Assembly: GCA_026929865.2 (NCBI GenBank)
Contig: CM049395.1
Span: 10,249,501 to 10,313,500, forward strand
Direction: 5' to 3'
DNA: 64,000 bases
Source of the DNA: Hyperoplus lanceolatus
Lineage: Eukaryota > Chordata > Actinopteri > Uranoscopiformes > Ammodytidae
Part shown: positions 1-12,665 of the stretch, piece after piece
Layout of the letters: each line of letters opens with the position of its first letter
Position numbering within the stretch: the first letter of the stretch is position 1
The notes under the pieces: model-generated
What the model was told of the DNA's origin: nothing
Databases searched by the model: none
Seen by the model: only the letters and a program-made list of their open reading frames with translations
Program-made: the position numbers and the translations under genes

Positions 1-2417
1 AAGGAAGGAAAAGTGTATATTTATTTCTCTCTCAGGGTGAATCAGTGATGATTTCTAATTGGAGACTTCAGTTATTGCCCCCACCTCTCTAGTTAAGCCC
101 CTATTAAGTGCTGGGACCGTTTTCATCATTTTAATTCTCTGCCTATTTCTTAATGTCCGACAGTGCACAAGCAAATGGCCCGATGTTCTTTTACCGGCAT
201 CTCGAGGGGAAACCGTCGTAAAGACTGATTGGAGATGAGAAGAAATTCAAGGACAGTTGATGGGTATAACGTGTAATTGTTAAAGGAATTCTTATATCAA
301 ACAACCCAAGTGTTTCAATAAAGAAATCTGAGTCAGGGCATCTTCAGAGCAGGTGAAGTTTTTACTTGCAAACAGCCGCAAGGGTTCAACATACGTCACA
401 AGTATGCGAAAACACACTAGGTTTGTGTGTCCAGGACATTGAGTCCTAACAGATGTTGCAATTCATACAATGTCCTTGAGTTTCTTGCAAGATGAGCAAG
501 ATGAGTTTTAATTGCTCAGATATTCTTATCTGAGAACGGAATGTGGGAGTCTCTCTACCCCTTTGCTGCAAGGACATTCACAGTACCTCTCTTGTACCTC
601 TCTGAGGTCAAACAAAGTACATAGCAAGACAGTATGTAATGTGTTACCTTCATCAAAATGTTATAATATATATAATGAAACAAAGTTTCGTTAACAATAA
701 TAAAGAAAGTGAATAAGAAGATGGCTAGCAAGCAAACATGCACAATTTAAAATATAATGAAAAAATCATCTTTGGACAGAAATGCACCTAATACTTCTGA
801 TGACACTGCTACTGGGTATTTTTAAAATCAGCTCATTTACATTGCTGTATACCTGATTATGTTTTTGTGTTAGTATATACCAGATGACAACAGAGTGGTC
901 TGTTCATTACAGTGCTCTTAAGAGGGCAAACAAGTTGTGCATTTCATCTTGTGCATTCAGACTTGTGTGTTTCAAGTTACAGAACTGTTACTAGGTCCGA
1001 TTTTGTGCTTTCTATCCATCTATCGATAGTGCAAAAACCACAGAATACAGTATGCTCGCTGGTCAATCAAAATGCAGTAATTAACACAAATTGCAACAAA
1101 CCCGAATGTGGCGTTTACCTTTGTTGATATTTTAGTCTCTGAACTCTACACCGTCTAATTCAGAATTGATTGGTTCTGGTAATTCAGCTTGGGGTGCAAT
1201 TCCTTATTTTCTGTTTCTTGGTATTTATGCTGAGAAAATATTGTTACTCCAATGGACAAAACATTCACACTGCAGTTTGGAATATGTTAAGTGATCAATA
1301 ATTTCATCCATTTTTCACCATATTACTGTAATCCAGAGTCCTTACTGGGGTGTTTTATGGCAATTCTGCTTCCCCTTGACAACAGCTCAATTGGGACAAG
1401 GAACAGTTCATGTGTGTGATGTTACAACCCCTGTCTAACTATTTCCACCTCAATTATTTACTTTTCATGATCCAACACTACCCATGTCAAACATTTCCTA
1501 ATCTAAATTATATTTGGGGCTCATGAGACCTTGCTCATGTAAAGTATGTTAATTGAGTAAAAGCATCAATCCTTTCCAGTCAAATGCTGCATATCTGTAG
1601 CCTAATGTTATGCATGTGTAAAGTGAAAGTGCCTGCTATATGTCTGCTGCACTACAGTTATTTAGACACAATGAAACATGATATATCAACAATGTGACCT
1701 GTCCGATTCATTACATTTGTATACGTCAATTGTGTGCAACTAGCCAACATATTGAGTGGAATGCAGCAGTCTGTGCCGGTGTTTTCTTAAAGCTTATTTC
1801 AGAACAATATTTTAAGGTGGAACATAATATATCTTCTCTGGACCACACCTGGGATCAAAGACAGCTTTCATACTTCACCAAATATGCTGAGCCCTTACTG
1901 TGTCAATACACAGTATATATCACTATAAGCCTGCCGTTGAGCAATGTTAGCTTCTACCGATACACAGGGCACAAGATGACAAACAGATTCTTCAGCTTTG
2001 TGAGGCCAAAAAGTATTTTCTGTCCTATCCCCACAGCACTAAACTAGCAAAGAATTGCACTGATCTTATGTGCTTAAAGAATGCCCATAGCATCAACACA
2101 ATGCTTACCTCCACGGGTTTACAAGGTCTCTGGTATATGAAAAAAATACAGCATTGTTTGGCATCAAAGGTGACTTCTATATTCTAGAATTACTGTAGTT
2201 GTAAACATAACACTCAACAAAACCACCTGTTGTAGTTTTGCCTCCATTTGTTACTAAGAGGAAGCTCGCCGTGTAGCCAAGGAAATAAACATGGAATTAA
2301 GTCTGCTTTTTCATAAATGACTGATATTTGTGTTCATTGTTCAATTGGACAAATACACAAAACTCAGTAACTGTTTCTGGTGCCAAAGACAAACACTTAA
2401 AAGTCAGCGCAAACCAG
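1..2417. other. No gene recognised
   Basis: This is AT-rich sequence with no supported gene. The longest open frame (1694-2047, plus) has no start context, domain or splice evidence and reads like chance. An AATAAA hexamer lies near 317 in a stretch that could be an old retroelement end, but no second boundary is visible. Confidence 0.6.
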
Positions 2418-2690
2418 AATTATTGGTGTAGCCATGGATTCTGACCTGAATTTTAAAAACCACATTAAGCCAATTACTAAGTCATTCTACTTTCACCTTT
2501 AGAACATATCAATAATTAAAGGACTTATGTCTCAGCAGGATTTAGAAAAATGTGTTCATGCGTTTATCTTCAGTAGACTTGACTACACTAACAGTGTCTA
2601 CACAGGTCTTCCTGAAAGAAAAAAAAATCAGAGACATTAAAGCGGCTACAAGTAACATTTAAATATCTTTTAAACAGCCTCATGTTTCCT
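2418..2690 (+). pseudogene. Non-LTR retrotransposon RT C-terminal fragment
   Basis: The plus strand reads as the C-terminal part of a LINE reverse transcriptase of the Jockey/Rex1 type frequent in fish. One in-frame stretch reads LGVAMDSDLNFKNHIKPITK, followed by a leucine-rich segment with HAFIFSRLDYTNSVYTGLPE. The frame has a stop codon after FHL (near 2503) and fades after about 2640. The matching downstream part (a degenerate equivalent of the SLHWLPVS block, then a typical 3' tail) resumes at 3606, so this is one old LINE copy split by about 0.9 kb. Family assignment rests on remembered motif similarity. Confidence 0.7.
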
Positions 2691-3605
2691 CTCATAATCA
2701 TAAATTACCTTTAACAGCAAACGAGACCATCAGTGCAAAGAAATACGTGTTTATATAGTTTTTATTACTGGATTTGGTGTGGTCGCACACCCAGTCCGAT
2801 TTTCAGTTCACGCGTGCATGCTCTATGGTCACATATCGCAGATTTCAGTGTGGCGCAGGAATGCAATTTGAGAAGCCTATCCCTCCAGGTGAGGGAAGGG
2901 GAGCGGGAGCCTTATTTGAGACAGTTATTTGTTGTCATAATGACTGATAACGGGGCTGAACCATCAAAGAAAAAAAAGAAAATGCAATGAAGAAAAGCTA
3001 AAAGGGAGAGTGATAGGCGGGCGGGAGGGCGTTGCCAAGCAATGTATACACAATTTCACGGAGCGAACCTAGACTGCAGTGTTTAATCCTAAATGAATGA
3101 GCGGTAGCCTACTAAAACAAAGTTTACTTTGCCTCACCAGCATCATCAGATGACCATTATTCATCGGAAATAGTCATTATTTACAACAACATAAACACAT
3201 TACCTCATCGTGATCCATACTAACTGCCGTCTCTCGTTCATTCGCTTTGTGTGAGGACACGGAATCTTTCAGCTCCATGAGAGGTGACGCTGCATCAACT
3301 CATTGCAATTGCAGGTGTGTGTGTAGCACTGACTAGCATTAGTTGATGCTGTGTCACTAACCACTCTCACAGAGCCGAAAAGAGTCCGGTGCCCTCACAC
3401 TTTCAACACACGGATATGCACTATATTGCTTCCTGATCATTTGAATCTCGCACACCTGCCACGAGCTAGAAAACAGCTTCACGACAGCTGGCGTCGTAAA
3501 AATACTACCACTTTTGTCCAAAGGGGACGCCAACGTGCCATGTTACTCGTAGTGGCTAATTCAGCTAATTCAGACAGCTGCTGCTCAAGTTCTCACACAA
3601 AATAG
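2691..3605. other. CpG-richer insert splitting a LINE
   Basis: This 0.9-kb stretch separates the two halves of the LINE relic at 2418-4045 and is richer in CG dinucleotides than its surroundings. A short frame near 2941-2989 starts MTDNGAEPSKKKKKMQ and is followed by an Arg/Lys-rich run. That is reminiscent of basic N-termini of transposon-encoded proteins, but it is too short to assign. I could not find matching terminal repeats or a target duplication, so calling it an inserted transposon is inference. Confidence 0.35.
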
Positions 3606-4045
3606 TGGATCACCACTCAAGTTGAGGTTCCTACACTGACTTCCTATCAGTCAAATAATTGATTTCAAAATGCAGCTGTTTTTTTATAAAGCACTGAATT
3701 GTTGAGGGCCAAAATGCATTTCTGATAACCTGCTGCTACATTATGAACCATTAAACTCTTAAACTCCCAGAAAAATGGATGTCTGCTGAAACTTTCAGCT
3801 CTTTTAAATCAAATCTGTAGACTGTTTTATTAGTCTATTAACCTGTAACTTTTTAATTGCTTGTTTTTATTGTCTCTTAAAATGCAATTTGTCTGCCTGT
3901 TATGGCTTTATGTTTTATTATCACTTAAATGCAATGTCAATATTTTCTTATGTCTTATTTTTGTATGTATTTTCATGCTCCTGTAAAGCACTTTGAATTG
4001 CTATTTGTCTGAATTGTGCTTTATAAATAAACTTGGCTTGCCTAT
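3606..4045 (+). mobile_element. LINE 3' end (split copy)
   Basis: A decayed RT C-terminus here reads like a SLHWLPVS-type block, with FFYKALN and HYEPLNS visible in broken frames. A 3' UTR follows, ending in TGTAAAGCACTTTGAATTGC and GTGCTTTATAAATAAACTTG. Such GTGCTATATAAATAAA tails are typical of fish LINEs and their partner SINEs. It pairs with the fragment at 2418-2690 on the same strand. Confidence 0.6.
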
Positions 4046-4645
4046 AGTGGCAGAATCTGCCAAGAAGGAGTAGTAACATCTCACTCGAACAGGGAAATGT
4101 GGACCCATACTAGAACCAGAGAAGAGCTCGCTGCTAAATGTCTAGAACTGGGTATGGAACCAAACTGCTGTAGGGGTGCTGGACACTAGTGGTTTAAGAG
4201 AGGCTCACAAGTACTTGGCCTATCCGTTCTATGTTGGGGTTTTCCCCAGGGAACAATTGGTTGGCCTCTAAATGTTGTTTATACCTAAGCACTTCTTGAC
4301 TGTTAGGGCTATCTGCTAATATTAAAGGTGCTCTGAGGAACTTTCAGTTTGTGTTCATTCTTGCACCCCCTCTGGACAAAAGCGGTAGTGATGGGTGCAC
4401 GTACCTACAACAAAGGCATTAGGAAAACTATATAAAAATAGCATTATTTGCTCTGATGGTCTTGCTTGCTGCTATCTGTAATTTACGATCATCAGAGGAA
4501 AAATGAGACTGTTTAAGAAATATTTAAATGTTCCCTTAAAAAAAACTACTCTCTCTTTCCACATGGTTTGCATGCTAAACATTTTGTATAATGATTAATG
4601 TATACATGAAATTACTCAAATTTCTGTTTCTTGCATCAGGGCCCC
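4046..4645. other. No gene; possible small repeat at 4324-4530
   Basis: No coding signal is seen. The stretch starting TTAAAGGTGCTCTGAGGAAC near 4324 resembles the termini of short inverted-repeat elements elsewhere in this window (26245 and 40770), but no opposite end is clear. Confidence 0.4.
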
Positions 4646-4822
4646 ATGGCCTCCCCAAGAAGGAACTATCAGCAAAATGTTTCACAGTCAAACTATAACT
4701 CCTTTCCCAAGACGATGAATCAAGCTTTTACACTATTAAATGACATGACCCAATTTCTGCGTGGACTCGTTGCTATTTGCAGCGCTATTTTGTTTACTCT
4801 CTTTATGTATTGTGTTGGGTGA
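4646..4822 (+). CDS. Candidate exon/small ORF with C-terminal membrane segment
   Basis: This is a 58-residue frame starting at ATG 4646 (MASPRRNYQQ) and ending at TGA 4820-4822. A possible splice acceptor (TTTCTTGCATCAG, ending at 4639) lies just upstream. The N-terminal half is polar and Asn/Gln/Ser-rich. Residues 38-58 form one hydrophobic segment (LRGLVAICSAILFTLFMYCV), which would act as a tail anchor. I do not recognise the protein and see no neighbouring exons. It could be a last coding exon, a decayed gene fragment or chance. The only positive signs are the acceptor-like sequence and the clean polar-then-hydrophobic layout. Confidence 0.2.
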   Translation: MASPRRNYQQNVSQSNYNSFPKTMNQAFTLLNDMTQFLRGLVAICSAILFTLFMYCVG

Positions 4823-6298
<1,476 letters not shown>

Positions 6299-6299
<1 letters not shown>

Positions 6300-8040
6300 T
6301 CATTTTTTTTATTTTTTTTATTTAACCTTTATTTAACCAGGAAAGCCCCATTGAGATTAAAAACCTATTTTTCAAGGGAGTCCTGGCCAAGAGGCAGCAA
6401 CAAGTTACAAGTTCACTCACAATTATACACTCACAACATATAGACAAATTAAAATTATAAAAAGCTGTTATCAAATAAAATCAGAAAAAAACTGTTTTCA
6501 AGTAAAATAATAAAAACAGTTCCAAGTAAATTAAAAATCATAAAAAACAACCACAAGTAAAAGAGGTGGTCTGAAATGCTCTCAGCTTAGATTTAAAAGC
6601 GTTCAAAGAAATCATTTCGGTTAATTTAAAATCTTTTTGTAGCCAGTTCCATGTGGTGGGAGCAGAATGGATGAAAGACCTTTTTCCTAATTCTGTGCAT
6701 GCAAATGAAATTGACAGAAGCATCTGATTGTTTGAACGCAGATTGTGAGAAGCAACACTTTTCTGTGTGATTAAGTTACAAATATAGGAGGGAAGTAGCC
6801 CTAATATGGCCTTATACATAAAAGTGCACCAGTGTCCCAGCCTTCTGGTGGACAAAGAGGGCCAACCCACTCGAGAATACAAGTCACAGTGATGGGTCAG
6901 GGCTCCACAGTTAGTAATAAACCTCAGAGAAGCATGGTAAACAGCATCAATCTTACATAGACATTTAGCTGAGGCATTCATATACATCAGGTCTCCATAA
7001 TCTAAACTGGATAAAAACGTTGCAGTGACAAACCGCTTTTTGACCTCAAAAGAAAAACAAAATTTGTTCCTGTAGAAGAAACCCAATTTGTGTTTCAGTT
7101 TCTTCACAAGATTATCAATATGGGGTTTGAAGGAAAGGGAGTCATCAAGCAACACACCAAGATATTTGTACATACGAACCACCTCCATGACATTTCCCTC
7201 AAGAGTGGACACTGTGGGGACAGTTTGAGGTACTTTTTTAGAAGTTGAAAACAATATTTGTTTAGTCTTGTCAGAGTTGAGGACTAGTTTTAACTGCAGG
7301 AGTGTTTGCTGGACTACATCAAAAGCTTTCTGCAGAAATTCAACAGCTCTAGCAGGAGTTGAACCAAAACAGTAAATAATTGTGTCATCTCCATAAAGAT
7401 GCATGTTAGCATCTGACACATGTTTTCCCAAATCATTAATGTACATAATGAACAAGAGGGGTCCTAATATTGAACCCTGTGGCACCCCCTTGTGGACACT
7501 CACAAATTCAGAACACAGACCATCATATTTAATATACTGAGTCCTGTCACTCAAATAATCTGTGAACCAGGAAACTACATGATTTGACAAACCCAAGCAA
7601 AGAAGCCTATGCTTAAAAACAGCATGGTCCACAGTGTCAAAAGCCTTCGACAGGTCAATAAAAAGTGAAGCACAGTGCTGCTTCTTATCAAGAGCAACTA
7701 ATATATCATTAATCACTTTTGTAGCTGCAGTGATGGTACTATGCTTTTTCCTGAAGCCTGATTGCAGTTTTGAGAGAAGATCATTGGAGGTTAGAAACTC
7801 TTTTAACTGATCACACACAAGAGATTCAAGAATGTTTGACAAGGCACACAGATTTGATATTGGCCTGTAGTTAGTTAAAGCCGCTGGATCACCTCCTTTT
7901 AATAAGGGGGTAACAAAAGCTGACTTCCAAACGGATGGGATTTCTTTGTTTTCAATTGAGAGATTAAAAAGGATTGTAAGAGGTGGTGCTACAAAATCAG
8001 CTGCTAATTTTAAAAAGTAGGGCTCTATTGAATCAGGTCA
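6299..8040 (-). mobile_element. 5'-truncated L2-type LINE
   Basis: This is a minus-strand non-LTR retrotransposon. Its 3' end lies at about 6300, where the plus strand shows TTTATTTAACCTTTATTTAA followed by CCAGGAAAGCCCCATTGAGA, the classic fish L2-type tail, next to an A-rich run. The RT frame runs from 8037 down to 6538. The endonuclease is absent, so the copy is 5'-truncated or internally deleted. At 8041-8317 a different frame (FLSFLNGLAKCLNFYSEKVT) might be a further piece of the same element, but that is uncertain. Confidence 0.85.
6538..8037 (-). pseudogene. L2 LINE reverse transcriptase (truncated ORF2)
   Basis: This would be an RNA-dependent DNA polymerase for target-primed reverse transcription. 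The frame is open for 500 codons but has no N-terminal endonuclease and no proper start: it begins just after a TGA at 8038-8040. Reading from TTG at 7842, motif A is FIDLSKAFDTVDH (residues 61-73), motif B region is PQGSILGPLLF (121-131), and the catalytic box is YGDD (150-153) rather than the usual YADD. A thumb/C-terminal region follows (DYGDLMYMNASAK, then HSAPTTWNWLQ) to the stop at 6538. Upstream codons read TPLLKGGDPAALTNYRPISN, the standard palm entry. The unbroken frame suggests fairly recent insertion. It cannot be autonomous without endonuclease. Confidence 0.85.
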
Positions 8041-8763
8041 AGGCAATACATGTCCACACATCATTACTTTGGGTAGAGTTTGAGCGCATCACAGGGGGTT
8101 GTTTCCTTGGAATCAATGTTACTTTTTCTGAGTAAAAGTTTAAACATTTAGCTAATCCATTCAGAAAACTGAGAAAACCAACAGCTGGTGCATTCTCATC
8201 GTCTGATGATAGGAGAATCAGTGGTGTGCAAACTTCCCATTTTATTCTTGAAATTACGTTTGAAGGTGTGTACGCCATTTGAGCACTTGGATGAATTGAA
8301 TTTTGCCTTGGTATCAATGACTTTCTTGTGTAATACTGTTTGGTTCATCAATCCTAATTTTCCTCATTTGAGTGATTATGGCCTCTTGCCCTGCCCTGCA
8401 GTGACTAGCTTTGTACCCCCTATTCGAGTGTTGGTCATAAAAAACATCTTTTAACTAATTTGCTGTGAGACATGGTCGGACGACATGACGTACAAAGTGG
8501 TTAGTTTGGAGCATCACCTTTGGTCTACACGGACAATTCCGGCCTGTATGTACTCATCTCATACACACTCGTACGGTAGAACAGGAACAGAATAAAAATG
8601 GCAAAGTAATGTATATTATTAATTTACTGTTACTTTACTGTGAAGAAGTTGGTTATTCTAGCTTGTAATCTGCCTCCCATTAGAATTGCAGCATTTCACC
8701 GAATGCACCGGGGTTGAAAGAAAACAATAGTACAAGAGGTTAGTTCCAAAATATAAAGGAATT
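8041..8763. other. No gene; edge of LINE and flank of inverted-repeat element
   Basis: Possible decayed LINE sequence up to about 8320 on the minus strand, then unassigned sequence up to the left inverted repeat at 8764. Confidence 0.4.
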
Positions 8764-9022
8764 GTGCATTTTGTGATAAAAGCATGAAATTTGGTACACT
8801 TATAGTCAAAGGCATTCTCAAAAGATTTGGATGTGGAGCCATCATGAATTTTCAACATGGCGTCCATGGCAGCCATTTTTCAAAATGTCCACCAGCAACA
8901 ACTGTTTTCTTATGAATGATGGATTTAATATGATATTTCAGACTTATTTACCATTCATACTACTTGGTAAATGTCTTTTGGATAGAGGAACATATTCATT
9001 GAAAATTCAAAATGGCCGCCAA
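8764..9022 (+). repeat. Left arm of 258-bp inverted repeat
   Basis: This arm matches the reverse complement of 13660-13917 over its whole length with scattered mismatches. Shared blocks include GCATGAAATTTGGTACACTT, GGCATTCTCAAAAGATTTGG, CTTATGAATGATGGAT and CTTGGTAAATGTCTTTTGGA. It contains several GCCAT/ATGGC motifs. Apparent short proteins here are shadows of the repeat. Confidence 0.9.
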
Positions 9023-9170
9023 CTGGTTAGATATGGATGATCTATGTTTAATTATACATTTATCTTGATGCAGAATTTGAATTGGGAACTTTGGAATTTC
9101 TAAGAATATTCTTTCTATCTCAAAATACTCATGTTAAGCAAGGGAAACCTAGGGTCTATCACAGGGAAGA

Positions 9171-11212
9171 CTAGTCACACTCGCCTTCACAGACACTAAG
9201 GGCTGTGCACTGTAAGTGGGATTTTTTGCACTTACACTGCCCAACACAACCCTTCTTGCATTTGCATGAGACAAGTTCATAACTTGACTGGCCTGCATCT
9301 GGTAGGCATGTCCAGAAGGGTTCATAGTCCCCCTCAGGTGACTTTGACCAGCCCCATTTGCACGGTGAAGGTAGTTCTGGTGTTGACACCAGGACTGTAC
9401 CCCACACGTGCCCTCCTTGTTATACAGCTCTCTTAACATGCTCTTCTAGGGCAGCATTGGTAGGGGGATTGTTTGCACATTGTGCCTCTTTGCAAATAAC
9501 TTCCTCCTTGCCGTATTGATTTCTGTACATGTGCTGGTTCGGTCATTGACTAAGATAACAAACCTCTCAATTGTGGCCATTACCTCCTGTGGTATGTCAT
9601 CTGGGCACTTTCAACAGGGCATGTGTAAGTTCTGGAAGCACAGACCATACAGCCCATGCAGTCTTTTTCCCATGGCCAACACAGCTTGACACAGTGTCAC
9701 AACCCGTCAATGCATGGAACACTGGTAGTGCACATGCTTTCTCGGGCCCGAGCCCTGCTGCAATTTCATGGGCTGTCAAATATCGAAAATTCTTACCAGT
9801 ACCGAAAGCCAACCAAAGCTCATCCTCTGGTTGTAGAGTCTGAGCCACTGCCACAGCCAGCACCACAACATCAGTATCAACTGTTTGAATCATAATTTTG
9901 TGGTGGCCGTTTCCTGCTGCATGGGCTATGTGCAGTAACATGCGACTATCCGCTTCCTCATGCGTGCAAGGAGCAATCAATGTCCTATCTGGGAGAGTTG
10001 GCTTGCTAAGGACTTCCATGTCACTTGTGATGACAAGCTGTTTATCCTCCTGCACAAACCATCTGAGCAGAGCCTCCGAGAGAAAGGCAAACAACTCAGT
10101 CTTATTGCTGTCAACTCTAAGAAAGTTTTGCCAGTTCCTGGGAATGGCTGCATCACCTACCACATGTCTCTGAATTCCAGTGCCACGCTTTGCTCTCGTA
10201 GCAGCTTTCAGAGAGTCAGAGTCAAGTAGCGGTCCCACACCAGATCAAGCCTGGACACAGTTTCAAACTTTCTGGTCAGATATGGAATGAAGATCACATG
10301 GGCATAGTCATTGAAGGTTTTTACTGAACTTGGTTTCAGCATCTGGATGATGGCTGCCCCATCTACATTGGTGCAGGTAACCTTTGGACTGTCAGAGCAT
10401 GCACTGTGAACTTGTTCCAGGCATGGAAGCAGATCAAGTTCAGCTAGTTTAAATATAGGTGCCGACCCATCTTGCTGTCTGGTCTCTTCTATATAAAGCA
10501 CCAACTGAGCAAACACAACACTAGAAGTTGACGCTGCATGTCCCTGGCCATTATCTTGAAGACCTTCTAAGTTTGCCCCTCTGGCACGATTATAGAGACC
10601 TATTAGGCATCTGGTATGATACTTGGCTTCTATAGCCACCATGTCTCCAGCACTAAGTCGTCCAAGCAATTCTGTGTCTTGGAGTAGGGTTGCAGCAGCG
10701 CACACCCGATTGTCCAATTGGAAGGTTGCAGCCTCATGAAGGCCTTCATTGCCAGCAGGCTGTTTACAAAAAAAACAGATGTCTTCCTGTCTCATTTCAG
10801 GAGTCCGGCTCGGTTGGGACCTTCTGAGTTTCCATTCTGACTGTTGATCAGGACATTCACCCGAAGCTCGCTATTTTGCTCTTTGCAACTTGGTTTCGTT
10901 GTACTTTAGCCTGCATGTGTGATGGTATTGTGCTTTGTTTGCAATCATGGCAGCTTCAATACCATGGCCCTCATCCAGTCTTCCAATTGACAACGTTGAA
11001 GGGAGCTGACCAAGTTCATTAAACTGGATTAACTGCTCCGCAAGTGAAGTGTATCCTCTCCCCTTGTCTGCTCGCGTGGACTGCAAAGGACATCTCAATG
11101 CCTCTGCCGTGTGCTCTTGGCATATAATGCAGAGATTCCAGTCAGTCTTGGCTGTGCAAGATGTTGATGGTCCTTGACCATCAAAATTCACAAACTGGAA
11201 CTTCTTCGACAT
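9171..11212 (-). pseudogene. Intronless uncharacterised protein: tandem CxxC/YHxxC modules, nuclease-like core, Cys-rich tail
   Basis: ATG at 11212 (MSKKFQFVNF) opens a gene-like region of about 680 codons on the minus strand. In order there are two similar Cys/His modules: CIICQ with YHHTC, then CFFCK with YHTRC. Next is a segment reading MLKPSSVKTFNDYAHVIFIP. Then comes a core (9597-10238) with HEEAD at residues 93-97, VDTDVVVLA at 120-128, FGTGKN at 145-150 and TGCDTV at 178-183. The end is a Cys-rich tail (CKCKKGCVGQCKCKK, CEGEC) that stops at 9171. The spaced acidic motifs resemble PIN/FEN-type nuclease active sites; that is inference. I recall related proteins in fish and cnidarian genomes, usually longer and uncharacterised, so a central deletion is likely. 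The copy is dead: TAG at 10871-10873, a 2-bp insertion near 10220, shifts near 9605 and in a G run near 9465, and TAA at 9420-9422. Confidence 0.65.
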
Positions 11213-12019
11213 TTTGTCAGGTAAGAAAAACAATGTATGCAGTAAAGGCCGAGGGGTTATCCTTTTACCACCTTTTACTACAGGGAAACACATTCAAGTA
11301 TGGGATACAACTAGGTTCGGATAACGTTACCCTACACCTAGCCCGATCGTTCATCCAGTACCATTTAATTCCTGTGCGATCTGTACACCATCCGGGTAAC
11401 TATATGAAAATCATATAAAGCCCTGTTACCCTTGGCTCGGCTCTCCCGCGCTGGCACATCCTGTCCATTCAGGTGCGGCTATCTAACTACATCTAACTCT
11501 GTAAGCTAAGCAGATGTGGGGCTAGAATTAGATAGCATTTAGGAAACTAAACTACACTACCACTTAACTTACACCACAACTAGCACATTAAATACAGAAA
11601 AGGGCAATGGATGGGTTTCCCAAAAGAAAAAAGCACGTTCTTAGCCTACGCACGTGCTTTGTGCCCATTGTGATGCATGGGCACGTGCGTAGGCAAATCC
11701 ATGGCCGGAAATCCATAAGAGGAGTGTGTTTAGCTGGCACTGAACCCCATGCTGAGTTTCACAGAAGTGGTGTCACCAGTGTGCCCTGGTTGTGCTTCAA
11801 CATCCACTCTATTACTTTTTTTTTTTTTCATTGGGTAACATTTCAATTACAATAAAATAGATGATAGTGTACTTGAAATTATAGATTTAATTTCAGAAAT
11901 ATGGCTGCCATCTTGTTGTAGGTGACCAGTGGTCACCAAGTGTGACTATTGTGGTCACCATTTCTGAGTTAGAAGGAAGCTTCTGGCCAATTGTAAAGTT
12001 CCAAATTTGAACTAGAACT
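11213..12019. other. 5' flank of the nuclease-like gene
   Basis: No gene is seen. This lies upstream of the minus-strand pseudogene inside the inverted-repeat element. It holds the palindrome at 11644-11694, a T run near 11817-11829, and another ATGGCTGCCATCTTG motif near 11901, matching motifs in the flanking inverted repeats. Confidence 0.45.
11644..11694. repeat. 51-bp palindrome with two CACGTG boxes
   Basis: GCCTACGCACGTGC at 11644-11657 is perfectly inverted at 11681-11694. An alternative inner pairing, GTGCCCAT (11661-11668) with ATGGGCAC (11677-11684), overlaps it. Each outer arm holds one CACGTG E-box-like core. It could form a cruciform or hairpin. Confidence 0.85.
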
Positions 12020-12344
12020 GCGAGCAGTTGTGAACGGGGGCCAAGCCTCCCACGCGACTCGGGATCGGGCGTCGTCGTCCGCGGCGCCGGCCCCTCGCTT
12101 TATGGAATCCGGGGATGTAAAGTTTTTGAATGTGGGATGTTTGGTTTGGGAGTTATAGACCAAAACGCAAAAAAATCGCAGGGAAAGATGCTCAAGTGTG
12201 TTTTTGGCGCCCCCTTTTGGAGCAATTTAAGGAAAAAGTAGAACCAACCTGAGAACCATAGGACAAACACATGTGTGAAGTTTGGTGTTAATAGGATGAA
12301 TCGTTATGGATTTAGGAGCAGTTTGGTACAAGGTAGCTAATGTG

Positions 12345-12665
12345 CAAATCTTTAAAGCGCTATCGTTTGGTCTTCCGATGGTCGTAGAAAAATTCTTTAA
12401 ACTACTTTTGCTCGTGGAAGTCGGTAGAACATAATGTTTTTGGTTTCGTCCAAATCGGGCAAAAACTGTAGGAGGAGTGTGTTTTGGTGACTGACACAGT
12501 TTTTGCGATGTAGCGAAAAAAAATCCCATAGGCAAATGGGCGTGGCCTATCTGAAAAGATGCAGCTGACTTGTGGGCATCTGTGGATATAAAGTGTTTGA
12601 CTGTGGGATGTTCGGTGTGGAAGTTATAGCCCCAAACGCGTTTTCTTTGCTTTTTGTGGTTTTGG
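12345..12665 (+). repeat. Direct repeat copy 1
   Basis: This matches 13008-13327 closely. Shared blocks include GCGTTTGGTCTTCC-like sequence, GGTTTCGTCCAAATCGGGC, GTGACTGACACAGTTTTTGC and GCAAATGGGCGTGGCCTATC. The offset is about 663 bp. Confidence 0.9.

Noticed and set aside
1694..2047. 117-codon open frame
   Set aside because: AT-rich, no domain, no start codon (TGT precedes GAC-type text), no neighbouring exon signals.
9656..10229. Several plus-strand frames overlapping the nuclease-like gene
   Set aside because: They are antisense shadows; the minus-strand frames carry the recognisable motifs.
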